5,743 nucleotides of DNA from Pseudomonadales bacterium. GTDB taxonomy: Bacteria > Pseudomonadota > Gammaproteobacteria > Pseudomonadales > Pseudohongiellaceae. The position numbers were made by a program, and so were the translations under genes. The stretch spans positions 1-5,743 of the forward strand of contig JAKSCP010000051.1 of the NCBI GenBank assembly GCA_022360535.1, written 5' to 3'. Under the pieces are notes generated by a model. It saw only the letters and a list, made by a program, of their open reading frames with translations, had not been told where the DNA came from and searched no databases. Of this stretch, positions 1 to 5,445 are shown piece by piece; positions within the stretch are counted from its first letter, which is position 1, and each line of letters opens with the position of its first letter.

Positions 1-937
1 AGACTCCATACAACTTTTGCAGTACTCTGTTCATATGCTCGACTGAACGAAATCCACATCTACCCGCAACACTTTTTAGGGATGCTTTGGCTCCTTGCAG
101 TTGACTTCGTGCAGTTTCAGCTCGAAACCGATTGACCGCTTCCGCAGGCGTGACACCCATAATCTTGGTGTATTTTCTTGAAAATGTTCTTTCACTCATA
201 CGTGCATGACTGGCCAAGACAGGCACGCTCATCTCTTGATCGATGTGTGCCAGTATCCATTGATTTAGTTCTGTGAAGATGCCACTTGGATCCTTCATCG
301 CCATGTCAATGAAATCACTGAACTGGGATTGATTCCCGGTCCGTTTGGTGTACAAAACCAATCGTCTTGCGACAAGTGTTGCAATTCCGGAGCTGTAATC
401 GTCTTCTACTATTGCGAGAGCAAGGTCAATGCCTGCGCTGGCACCAGCTGAGGTCCAAACTTTTCCGTCTCGCACATAAATTGAGTCACGATCAACATTC
501 AGGTGCGGAAACTCGCGCTGCAGCCTGTCACAATCCATCCAATGTGTAGCTACGCATGTACCCGAAAGTAAACCCGATTCAGCCAATATAAACGCGCCGT
601 TGCAGATGGAACAAATCCGATAAGCATGTTGCGCTTGTTTTTGCAGCCATTGAATGAGTCTTGCATCGCGACGTGCGTACTCCACACCCACGCCTCCAAC
701 CACAACGATTGTTGTATAGGGGCCAAGCTTACGCGGTAATCCGTCCGTTTCAATACGAGCTTGAGAAGGCGTTGCAATGGTTTTCCCTGATGCTGAAACA
801 ATGGAGGAACTGTACGTTACCGGTGAGTTGCTCTCGTGGTGTCCCGAGTATTCGCATGCCGTGGTGAACACCTGTAATGGTCCAGCTAAATCGATTAGCT
901 GGAATTGATCAAAGACAACAAAGATTAGTTTATGCAT
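1..937 (-). CDS. GlxA-family transcriptional regulator (DJ-1/PfpI-like domain + AraC HTH), 3' end cut by window edge
   Basis: Read on the minus strand from the ATG at 937-935, one frame stays open for 312 codons to the left edge. The N-terminal part (about residues 3-170) is a DJ-1/PfpI-like class I glutaminase-amidotransferase fold: it begins MHKLIFVVFDQFQLIDLAGP and has the nucleophile-elbow segment ICSICNGAF (Cys109, Cys112), then THWMDCDRL and TSAGASAGIDLAL. This order is typical of GlxA/FtrA-type regulators, where the domain is thought to sense a small ligand rather than act as an enzyme. The C-terminal part (from about residue 236) is an AraC double helix-turn-helix: LASHARMSERTFSRKY, then SLKSVAGRCGFRSVEHMNR and LQKLYGV. 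Family members usually end 10-25 residues after this point, so only the tail is missing. No strong Shine-Dalgarno precedes the ATG. It is divergent from the exported protein at 1037, a plausible target. The ligand cannot be told from sequence. Confidence 0.93.
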   Translation of the reverse strand, partial: MHKLIFVVFDQFQLIDLAGPLQVFTTACEYSGHHESNSPVTYSSSIVSASGKTIATPSQARIETDGLPRKLGPYTTIVVVGGVGVEYARRDARLIQWLQKQAQHAYRICSICNGAFILAESGLLSGTCVATHWMDCDRLQREFPHLNVDRDSIYVRDGKVWTSAGASAGIDLALAIVEDDYSSGIATLVARRLVLYTKRTGNQSQFSDFIDMAMKDPSGIFTELNQWILAHIDQEMSVPVLASHARMSERTFSRKYTKIMGVTPAEAVNRFRAETARSQLQGAKASLKSVAGRCGFRSVEHMNRVLQKLYGV

Positions 938-1036
938 TGGCAGAAATTACGATATTTTTGACCTTTATGCCAGCATTGCAATTGGTACTATTTCATCACC
1001 AGGTGAATTCATTGGGTTAAAAGTGAGGACTTAGAT
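938..1036. promoter_or_regulatory. Divergent intergenic region between the GlxA-type regulator and the exported protein gene
   Basis: These 99 bp must hold the promoters of both divergent genes. A GAGGA ribosome-binding site at 1025-1029 lies 7 nt before the ATG at 1037. A TTGACC hexamer at 958-963 resembles a -35 box, but no good -10 box stands at normal distance. Short dyads are TCACC-A-GGTGA (996-1006) and ATTGCAAT (975-982), either of which could be part of a regulator site. AraC-type regulators often bind such shared gaps, but none of these sites is strong alone. Confidence 0.4.
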
Positions 1037-1723
1037 ATGGCAAATCTGTCTCAGTGCTTGAGTTGTTTTCTAAGATTACGCAACAGTATTCGAATGCAAC
1101 AACTTTCTACTCTTCCATTTGTTAGCTTACAAACAGCAAAGAAATGTAGTGCAATGTTAATTCTGGTGATTACGCTATTTGCGGCAACGACGGTAGCTAA
1201 CACAGAGTTCTCAATCGAGGCAGAGATTGCGGCCGCAGCGGAAGCTGCACCACCTCATATAACTGCTGCGGCAACCTACTTGGCATTTGAGCAAGACCAC
1301 TTTCAGACCTTACGTACCGGCACCAACAATTTCACTTGTCTGGTCATCAGAGATCCGCAGGGAAGATTTGAGCCTGCATGTTTGAATGAAGAAGCAATGA
1401 GGTCCGTTTTCCCGACCTATGCACTGGAGATGAAATTACTTTATGCGGGCACACCGCCCTCTGCGATCAAACAACGCTTGGCTGACGCATATAGTGCCGG
1501 TCAAATCCCCACCGCAGAGCCTGGCGCTATAGTCTACATGATGTCGCAAAATAATCTGAACTATAATGCAGCTACAGAAATTCTGGCCCCTACTCCAGTG
1601 CACCAGATGTACTATTTTCCGAAAATGCCCGATGAGACGTTTTCTCTAACTGCCAATCTCCCAGTGCGCTTATGGCAAGGGTTCCCTCACTTATCAGCAT
1701 TAATTGTGGACATATCAAAATAG
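1037..1723 (+). CDS. Exported protein of uncharacterised family, two conserved-looking cysteines
   Basis: A 228-residue frame starts at an ATG 7 nt after GAGGA. Its first 36 residues are an unusually long leader ending in Lys-Lys. A hydrophobic core follows (residues 40-54, MLILVITLFAATTVA), with likely signal peptidase I cleavage near TVA-NTEF. An internal start at Met20 (1094) would give a more normal signal peptide, but no ribosome-binding site precedes it. The mature part starts with an Ala-rich stretch, then TNNFTCLV (Cys101), FEPACL (Cys115), GAIVYMMSQNN (163-173) and VHQMYYFPK (188-196). From memory, the TNxFTCLV / ...C / YMMS / H-M-Y pattern recurs in a widespread set of small exported bacterial proteins without known role; this could not be searched here. 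Cys101 and Cys115 may form a disulfide in the periplasm. No catalytic motif is recognised. It is divergent from the GlxA-type regulator and convergent with the next gene. Confidence 0.8.
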   Translation: MANLSQCLSCFLRLRNSIRMQQLSTLPFVSLQTAKKCSAMLILVITLFAATTVANTEFSIEAEIAAAAEAAPPHITAAATYLAFEQDHFQTLRTGTNNFTCLVIRDPQGRFEPACLNEEAMRSVFPTYALEMKLLYAGTPPSAIKQRLADAYSAGQIPTAEPGAIVYMMSQNNLNYNAATEILAPTPVHQMYYFPKMPDETFSLTANLPVRLWQGFPHLSALIVDISK

Positions 1724-1799
1724 ATGACTTTATTGTCCTTGCGACAAAATTTTTACTGTGGCCACATCAGTTCCAACTGCTTGTGACATCCACAACAGG

Positions 1800-2267
1800 T
1801 CAATCTGCAGTGCCACCAAGATGTGCTGCGACGCAGAACCATTCACTTCCATTACGAACGTAAACGTCGGTGTACCTCCCGCCTTTGTATGTAGTGCCAT
1901 CAGCAGCAGTTATGAGGGGGATTGCTCGGACAATCGCTGTATCACCAAATATTTGAATCTCGAGTTCTCCTGCTTCAATAGAGAGCTGCTCCGATGAATT
2001 AGCCTGGCTTGCTATTTTCTCCAGGAATTGCGCCTTGTTTAAGACGGTGCCATCTGGTGATGTTTCTCGAAAATCTTGATCCAGCAAACCTTCAAAGAAC
2101 TCCGGCAACCCGTTTCTGTAGGAATGGAGATAGCCCTGGTTGAGATCTGCCAGTTTCTCGAAATCTGCATTCATCGCTTCTCCTGCATATGCCAGTCCAA
2201 AATGGTTGTCAGGGATGTAGACACTCAGCAATAGTGCTAATGCACAGCCAGTGAGGGTAATTTTCAT
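1800..2267 (-). CDS. Exported SnoaL/NTF2-like (DUF4440-type) small protein
   Basis: A 155-residue protein with a signal peptide: MKITLTGCALALLLSVYI is the hydrophobic stretch, with likely cleavage at AYA-GEA (after residue 28). Cys8 is too close to the N-terminus for a lipobox. The rest has the size and order of a cone-shaped NTF2-like domain: helices (34-62, FEKLADLNQGYLHSYRNGLPEFFEGLL), DFRETSPDGTVLNKAQFLEKI (66-85), then beta strands ELEIQIFGDTAIVRAIPLI (101-119), YKGGRYTDVYVRNGSEWFCVAAHL (127-150). The 'GDTAIVR...YTDVYVR..SEW..VAAH' ending is characteristic of DUF4440/SnoaL-like proteins, a fold used by isomerases, cyclases and ligand binders, so no reaction can be assigned. A strong AAGGAGAG site (2283-2276) lies 8 nt before the ATG. 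It is divergent from tetR across a perfect palindrome and is the likeliest TetR target. Confidence 0.88.
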   Translation of the reverse strand: MKITLTGCALALLLSVYIPDNHFGLAYAGEAMNADFEKLADLNQGYLHSYRNGLPEFFEGLLDQDFRETSPDGTVLNKAQFLEKIASQANSSEQLSIEAGELEIQIFGDTAIVRAIPLITAADGTTYKGGRYTDVYVRNGSEWFCVAAHLGGTAD

Positions 2268-2344
2268 TGTGGCTTCTCTCCTTAGAGGTAATTAATGCCA
2301 TATGCATCATAAAAATGGTGTGAAGGCTCTCGATCAGTGAGCTA

Positions 2345-2373
2345 AATATACATAACATAATTATGTTATGCAA
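2345..2373 (-). promoter_or_regulatory. Candidate promoter for the SnoaL-like gene, overlapped by the palindrome
   Basis: On the minus strand a TATATT -10-like hexamer (2350-2345) lies 17 bp downstream of TTGCAT (2373-2368), a weak -35. Transcription would start near 2338, leaving a leader of about 70 nt before the ATG at 2267. The perfect palindrome fills the spacer and runs into the -35 box, as expected for a repressor operator. The hexamer assignment is inference. Confidence 0.35.
2351..2370. promoter_or_regulatory. Perfect 20-bp palindrome, candidate TetR operator
   Basis: CATAACATAATTATGTTATG equals its own reverse complement over all 20 bases; the symmetry breaks immediately outside. 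It lies between the divergent SnoaL-like and tetR genes, 39 bp from the earliest possible tetR start. TetR-family dimers typically bind such palindromes in the divergent gap beside their own gene, blocking both promoters. Location and symmetry make it the natural site for the regulator encoded at 2430-3029, although binding is inferred. Confidence 0.75.
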
Positions 2374-2389
2374 CTCACAGAGAATGAAG

Positions 2390-2395
2390 TACAAT
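2390..2395 (+). promoter_or_regulatory. Candidate -10 box for tetR
   Basis: TACAAT matches the -10 consensus at five of six positions and would start transcription near 2402. The matching -35 position (around 2366-2371) is poor in consensus but falls inside the palindrome, so the regulator could repress itself. A second TACAAT (2401-2406) is an alternative. Confidence 0.3.
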
Positions 2396-2429
2396 ACACC
2401 TACAATGTATGCTGATCAGCCAAACAATC

Positions 2430-3029
2430 ATGCCGAGCCAGAAACAGCGAAGAGAATCTACTAGAGCACGCATAATTGAAGTTGCAAAGAACGTTTTTGC
2501 CAGAGACGGATACGCCAAAGCTTCATTGGCGGAGATTGTAAACGAGGCCGGGGTAACGACCGGCGCCATCTACCATCATTTTGGGGACAAGAAAGGTCTA
2601 TTCGTTGCAGTTGCCGAATATTTAGAACAGCAAATCGTTGTTGAATCCGGGGCCATTCCCAATACCTCAAAATCGATCTGGCAACGATTCGAAAACAATA
2701 TTCTAAAAACTCTGGAAATTTGCGCGAGAGAAGATATTCAGCGAATCGTTTTTCGTGACGCACCAACAGTTGTCGGGTTTTATGAGTGGAAGGAGATAGA
2801 AATAAAGTATGGCTTCGGCCAACTACAGAACGCAATATCAAAGCTGTCGAAGGAAGGTCTAATAGAAACAAGTGACCCGGACTTAACCGCTCATGTGCTT
2901 TTGGGAGCGATCATGCAAGCAGCACACTATACTGCCATGTCAAAGAACAAGAAGAAGGCGTTGAAAGAAAGCCAGGATACCCTTCGCAAGATTCTGCGCT
3001 CGATTCGCATCAGGACAAACAAAAACTAA
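2430..3029 (+). CDS. TetR-family transcriptional regulator
   Basis: The N-terminal region is a clear TetR DNA-binding domain: TRARIIEVAKNVFARDGYAKASLAEIVNEAGVTTGAIYHHFGDKKGLFVAV is the canonical pattern, with the recognition helix in VTTGAIYHHF. The C-terminal ligand and dimer domain includes RIVFRDAPTVVGFYEWKEIEIKYGFGQLQNAI and LTAHVLLGAIMQAAHYTA, resembling a C-terminal subgroup seen in many uncharacterised TetR proteins. The tail is Lys/Arg-rich. The frame is open from an ATG at 2409, but the start at 2430 (MPSQKQRREST, 199 residues) puts the helix-turn-helix at the usual distance from the N-terminus. Neither start has a Shine-Dalgarno, so translation may be weak. The divergent exported SnoaL-like gene and the 20-bp palindrome suggest local and self repression, released by an unknown small molecule. 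Confidence 0.94.
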   Translation: MPSQKQRRESTRARIIEVAKNVFARDGYAKASLAEIVNEAGVTTGAIYHHFGDKKGLFVAVAEYLEQQIVVESGAIPNTSKSIWQRFENNILKTLEICAREDIQRIVFRDAPTVVGFYEWKEIEIKYGFGQLQNAISKLSKEGLIETSDPDLTAHVLLGAIMQAAHYTAMSKNKKKALKESQDTLRKILRSIRIRTNKN

Positions 3030-3043
3030 CGGCAGTGCAAACC

Positions 3044-3090
3044 AGGAAGTAAGGGTATTAGCTCTATCACAAGTATGGAGCATACTTCCT
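3044..3090 (+). other. Two mutually exclusive stem-loops between tetR and padR
   Basis: AAGTATG (3071-3077) and CATACTT (3081-3087) form a perfect 7-bp hairpin with loop GAG. AGGAAGTA (3044-3051) can instead pair with TACTTCCT (3083-3090) over 8 bp, using part of the same strand. No T-run follows, so this is not a standard intrinsic terminator. It may be a 3' processing structure, a weak terminator or chance. Confidence 0.4.
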
Positions 3091-3178
3091 AACCCTCTCT
3101 CATCTTCCAACAACTATTTCGAAGCAGATTTATTGCCTGCCTCGCTTCGTAAGTCCGGCCGCTTGTTTTGACGATCAG

Positions 3179-3205
3179 AATGTCAATTCTGCTGCACTTG
3201 ACATT
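3179..3205. promoter_or_regulatory. Inverted repeat AATGTCAA-N11-TTGACATT over the padR -35 region
   Basis: Perfect 8-bp arms (3179-3186 and 3198-3205) flank an 11-nt spacer. The right arm contains TTGACA (3198-3203), a perfect -35 consensus, and a second TTGACA (3204-3209) follows directly. A TACAAA at 3221-3226 stands 17 bp after the first TTGACA and could be the -10 box, starting transcription around 3233. The dyad could be an additional operator for PadR or for another regulator. Confidence 0.45.
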
Positions 3206-3209
3206 GACA

Positions 3210-3240
3210 CATATATACTCTACAAAGAAGAGTATATATG
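3210..3240. promoter_or_regulatory. 31-bp inverted repeat with 12-bp perfect arms, candidate PadR operator
   Basis: CATATATACTCT (3210-3221) and AGAGTATATATG (3229-3240) are perfect reverse complements around a 7-nt spacer, ending 13 bp before the padR ATG. Autoregulation from a palindrome next to the gene is the rule for PadR-family repressors, and this one overlaps the likely -10 box and transcription start. As RNA the same bases could form a stable hairpin just upstream of a weak ribosome-binding site (CAGG at 3243-3246), so an effect on translation is possible too. Confidence 0.75.
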
Positions 3241-3253
3241 CGCAGGTCGTTGT

Positions 3254-3595
3254 ATGACAAAAGAACTGAGATTAGGTGAATTTGAACTGCTTGTGCTTCT
3301 GGCGATCATTCGACTGGGAGACGAAGCCTATGGCGCTTCCGTAAAGCGGCTTCTTGCGAAAGAAATCAACAGAGATGTCTCTATTGGATCGCTCTACTCA
3401 ACTATCGACAGACTGCAAAGTAAGGAACTGATCAGCAGTATTGAAGGAGAGCCAACTCCTATTCGAGGAGGAAGAGCAAAGAGTTTTCTAAAAATAACCA
3501 GAAAGGGAGAAACTGCAGTTCGATTATCTAAGTCGAACTTAACCACAATGTGGAAAGGACTTTCTATCAATGGAGGCTCTGAAGTCAATGGCTAG
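3254..3595 (+). CDS. PadR-family transcriptional regulator
   Basis: The 113-residue protein is a single winged helix-turn-helix of the compact PadR type. Helices are ELRLGEFELLVLLAIIRLGDEAYGASVKRLLAK (4-36), the recognition helix region is SIGSLYSTIDRLQSKELI (43-60), and the wing includes PIRGGRAKSFLKITRKGETAVR (69-90). It ends with a short C-terminal helix and lacks the long dimerisation domain of the larger PadR class. The start is an ATG with a weak CAGG site 7 nt upstream. The gene opens a three-gene overlapping operon, so the regulator very likely controls its own transcription together with the membrane protein and hydrolase behind it. Small PadR proteins next to membrane protein genes are common in Acidobacteria and some Proteobacteria; the inducing signal is not visible. 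Confidence 0.93.
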   Translation: MTKELRLGEFELLVLLAIIRLGDEAYGASVKRLLAKEINRDVSIGSLYSTIDRLQSKELISSIEGEPTPIRGGRAKSFLKITRKGETAVRLSKSNLTTMWKGLSINGGSEVNG

Positions 3596-4316
3596 TCAAA
3601 AGCTGAAAAAGCCTTCGCCAATTCAAAAAGCCCAGCCACCTGTATTCGCTCTTAGAGTTCTTGAATTGATATTGCCAAGGGAAATCAAGGACCAGCTAAT
3701 AGGCGATCTTTACGAAGAGTTTGCTGAAGAAGAATCCTCCGCAGGCGCTAAGAACGCTAGCCAATGGTTCTGGAAGCAAACTGTCAAGGAATCAGCCTAT
3801 TGGATATTGAGAGAGCGCACGTCGGCACTGGCAAGAACACTTGTGTCGGTTTTCTACATTTGTCTGCTCCTCGTAATCCTCCTTATGTCCGAGTTCGTTA
3901 TCCAAATTGAAGGCGAGATAGTCATTTTAGGCTTGATTCTTATACTCTCCTTAATGTTTCTAGTTGTCTCAAGAAACAAAGATGGCTTATCTGACTTATT
4001 GGTATTTCTTGTACATCGAGAAGCCGACATGAGTCGCTCCAGGATGTTGAAGGTTTCCAACTTACTGAGATCAATTCGAAACACAACCTCTGTGTTTTGC
4101 AGCGCATTTATAATAGTTCTTTTGGCTGCTTTCCTGAATCCAATTTTCTCCATTTGGGAATTTCCTATAGGTCAGTTTCTAACGGGACTTTCCACCTTGA
4201 CCAGCCTTCACTCAGCAGCATTTATAGCAATCCTCACATTGTATGAAGAAAAAGTGCAGCAGAAGCTTAATTACAGAGACAGTGCTTACTTTGAGATGGA
4301 GGCGGAAATTGTTTAG
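3588..4316 (+). CDS. Four-helix membrane protein with N-terminal permease-prefix-like domain
   Basis: The N-terminal cytoplasmic part carries PPVFALRVLELILPREIKDQ, then LIGDLYEEFAEEESSAGAKNASQWFWKQT, the pattern of the 'permease prefix' domain found ahead of many PadR-associated FtsX/MacB-type permeases: a Leu-rich helix, GDL-x-E-E-F, then W-[FY]-W-[KR]-Q. No ABC-type permease domain follows. Instead there are about four hydrophobic helices (roughly residues 90-110, 113-133, 173-193 and 200-224 counted from an ATG at 3570), with a basic loop between helices 2 and 3. Two starts are possible: 3570 (26-nt overlap with padR, AAAGGA 10 nt upstream) or 3588 (8-nt overlap ATGGCTAG, GGAGG 11 nt upstream); I chose the latter by analogy with the next junction. 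Overlap with padR implies translational coupling. The role is unknown; a signalling or membrane-anchoring role beside the PadR protein is speculation. Confidence 0.82.
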   Translation: MASQKLKKPSPIQKAQPPVFALRVLELILPREIKDQLIGDLYEEFAEEESSAGAKNASQWFWKQTVKESAYWILRERTSALARTLVSVFYICLLLVILLMSEFVIQIEGEIVILGLILILSLMFLVVSRNKDGLSDLLVFLVHREADMSRSRMLKVSNLLRSIRNTTSVFCSAFIIVLLAAFLNPIFSIWEFPIGQFLTGLSTLTSLHSAAFIAILTLYEEKVQQKLNYRDSAYFEMEAEIV

Positions 4317-5115
4317 AGAACTTCTGAGTATATCGCTAATTGCTATTTCTACTCTTACTTGTGCCCAGGAAATCACCACTACTCGTCATCAAGTGTACGG
4401 ACAAAAAGATGGCATGGCGATGTACTACGATGTGGTTTCGCCTGAGAGTCCAAACGGACTGGGTATTGTTTACATTGTAAGTGGGGGATTTTTGTCAGGC
4501 GAAGATAATCTCAACATCACTGAACCTTTTTGGAATGTACTTCTCGAAAATGGATATACGATGTTCCAAATCTACCATCCAGCGCACCCTACATACCGGT
4601 TGCCAGATATGTTTGATGCTCTGAAACTTGGAGTTATACATATAAAGGAAAACAGCCATCATTTTGGCGTCGACAACCAGCGACTTGGAGTTTTTGGCGT
4701 TAGTTCTGGAGGACATCTAGCTCTGCTTATGGGGCTATCGGTTGCGCCTGAAGATCGATCTGAAACTGATTTTAAAGCTATAGTTGCAATGATGCCCTTG
4801 GTAGATGCCACAGATCCCGTTTTTGACGATGAACTTTTCGGCGCACGACATTCAGACTACGACCCTGCACTGTACCCAGTTGTATCTCCGGTTACCTACG
4901 TCACGCCTGATGATCCACCAACGATGCTAATTCATGGCATTCATGATCGTGCCGTAGACTTCGAACAAAATAGCGTTCGAATGCAGAACTTACTTAATGC
5001 GGCAGGTGTCGTTAATCGGGTAGTACCGGTCGAAGCTGGGCACGAAGTGTTTCCGGAGCCAATGCTAAGTGAAGCGCACACAGAGCTTTTAAACTGGTTC
5101 AATGAAAATTTGTAA
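4309..5115 (+). CDS. Secreted alpha/beta hydrolase (esterase-like), probable TTG start
   Basis: The alpha/beta-hydrolase fold is clear and the triad is complete. From the TTG at 4309 the protein has 268 residues: nucleophile Ser132 in FGVSSGGHLALL (GxSxG), acid Asp213 in LIHGIHDRAVDF, and His245 in VEAGHEVF. An oxyanion-type loop VSGGF lies near residue 57. The pattern resembles exported BD-FAE/carboxylesterase-like proteins, so an ester substrate is likely but unspecified. The frame is open from an ATG at 4243, but that start has no ribosome-binding site and overlaps the upstream gene by 74 nt. The TTG has TGGAGG at 4297-4302, 6 nt upstream, overlaps the upstream stop by 8 nt (TTGTTTAG), and immediately gives a proper signal peptide (FRELLSISLIAISTLTCA, cleavage near TCA-QE). 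Cys18 does not sit in a good lipobox. Last gene of the PadR operon, acting outside the cytoplasm. Confidence 0.9.
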   Translation: MFRELLSISLIAISTLTCAQEITTTRHQVYGQKDGMAMYYDVVSPESPNGLGIVYIVSGGFLSGEDNLNITEPFWNVLLENGYTMFQIYHPAHPTYRLPDMFDALKLGVIHIKENSHHFGVDNQRLGVFGVSSGGHLALLMGLSVAPEDRSETDFKAIVAMMPLVDATDPVFDDELFGARHSDYDPALYPVVSPVTYVTPDDPPTMLIHGIHDRAVDFEQNSVRMQNLLNAAGVVNRVVPVEAGHEVFPEPMLSEAHTELLNWFNENL

Positions 5116-5445
5116 CAAGTAGATCTAGCCTGGAAACCCGTAACTACTTCAGCCGAAAACCCTGGTGTCGGCGGCTCGAACCAACTCCCCTTCCTTACAA
5201 ACTCTTGACACGCGTGCCGACCAAACTACGGAGGCTGATGGAAACTCTTGCTGAATCCACAACATCCCAATACTCAGCATTAGAGCTCCCCCAGCTGCTG
5301 TGCCCTGGGCACAATCTCCTTATTCTGCACCTCGAAATCAAAGCTCTCCGCCCCTTTTGATCCACATCAGAACATTCCATTTTCCTGATTTGTAAACTGG
5401 TCTGATAACAAATCTGCTCCAATAACCAAGAAAGCCAGGCTCAGC
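5116..5445. other. Intergenic stretch without a convincing gene
   Basis: About 330 bp separate the hydrolase from the DUF4386-like gene. A minus-strand frame of 75 codons (5422-5195) is rich in Ser, Arg and Cys, lacks a recognisable domain and is probably fortuitous. Visible structure includes a weak stem GCCGA/TCGGC just after the hydrolase, without a T-run, and a 15-bp dyad TGTGCCC-T-GGGCACA at 5299-5313. A 9-base direct repeat AAACTCTTG occurs near 5199 and 5241. No clear promoter for the downstream gene or terminator for the operon was found. Confidence 0.5.
5299..5313. repeat. 15-bp dyad TGTGCCC-T-GGGCACA
   Basis: Perfect 7-bp arms flank a single central T. It lies 132 bp before the DUF4386-like start. 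It could be an operator, but no regulator beside it is known and chance is possible. Confidence 0.3.

Noticed and set aside
550..801. Minus-strand 83-codon frame inside the GlxA-type gene.
   Set aside because: Out-of-frame shadow of the regulator; no domain and no start signal.
1..937. Possible frameshifted or broken GlxA-type gene, because only short frames appear inside it when complete start-to-stop frames are listed.
   Set aside because: Reading from 937 gives one uninterrupted frame to the edge with both domains intact; it only lacks a stop inside the window.
1724..1799. Terminator between the convergent genes (TGTGGCCACA at 1757-1766; TTGTG/CACAA at 1781-1795).
   Set aside because: Both dyads are short and neither is followed by a T-run on either strand, so an intrinsic terminator cannot be supported.
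4243..4308. ATG at 4243 as hydrolase start.
   Set aside because: It would put 22 charged residues before the signal peptide, has no ribosome-binding site, and overlaps the upstream gene by 74 nt; the TTG at 4309 fits all three criteria better.
5163..5182. Minus-strand GGTTCGAGCC...GACACCA resembling the 3' end of a tRNA, which could have marked an integration site.
   Set aside because: The TTCGAGC loop lies about four bases too close to the terminal CCA, the T-stem does not pair, and no D or anticodon arm can be built upstream.
5195..5422. Minus-strand 75-codon frame in the gap after the hydrolase.
   Set aside because: No recognisable domain, Ser/Arg/Cys-rich composition, no ribosome-binding site; most likely fortuitous.
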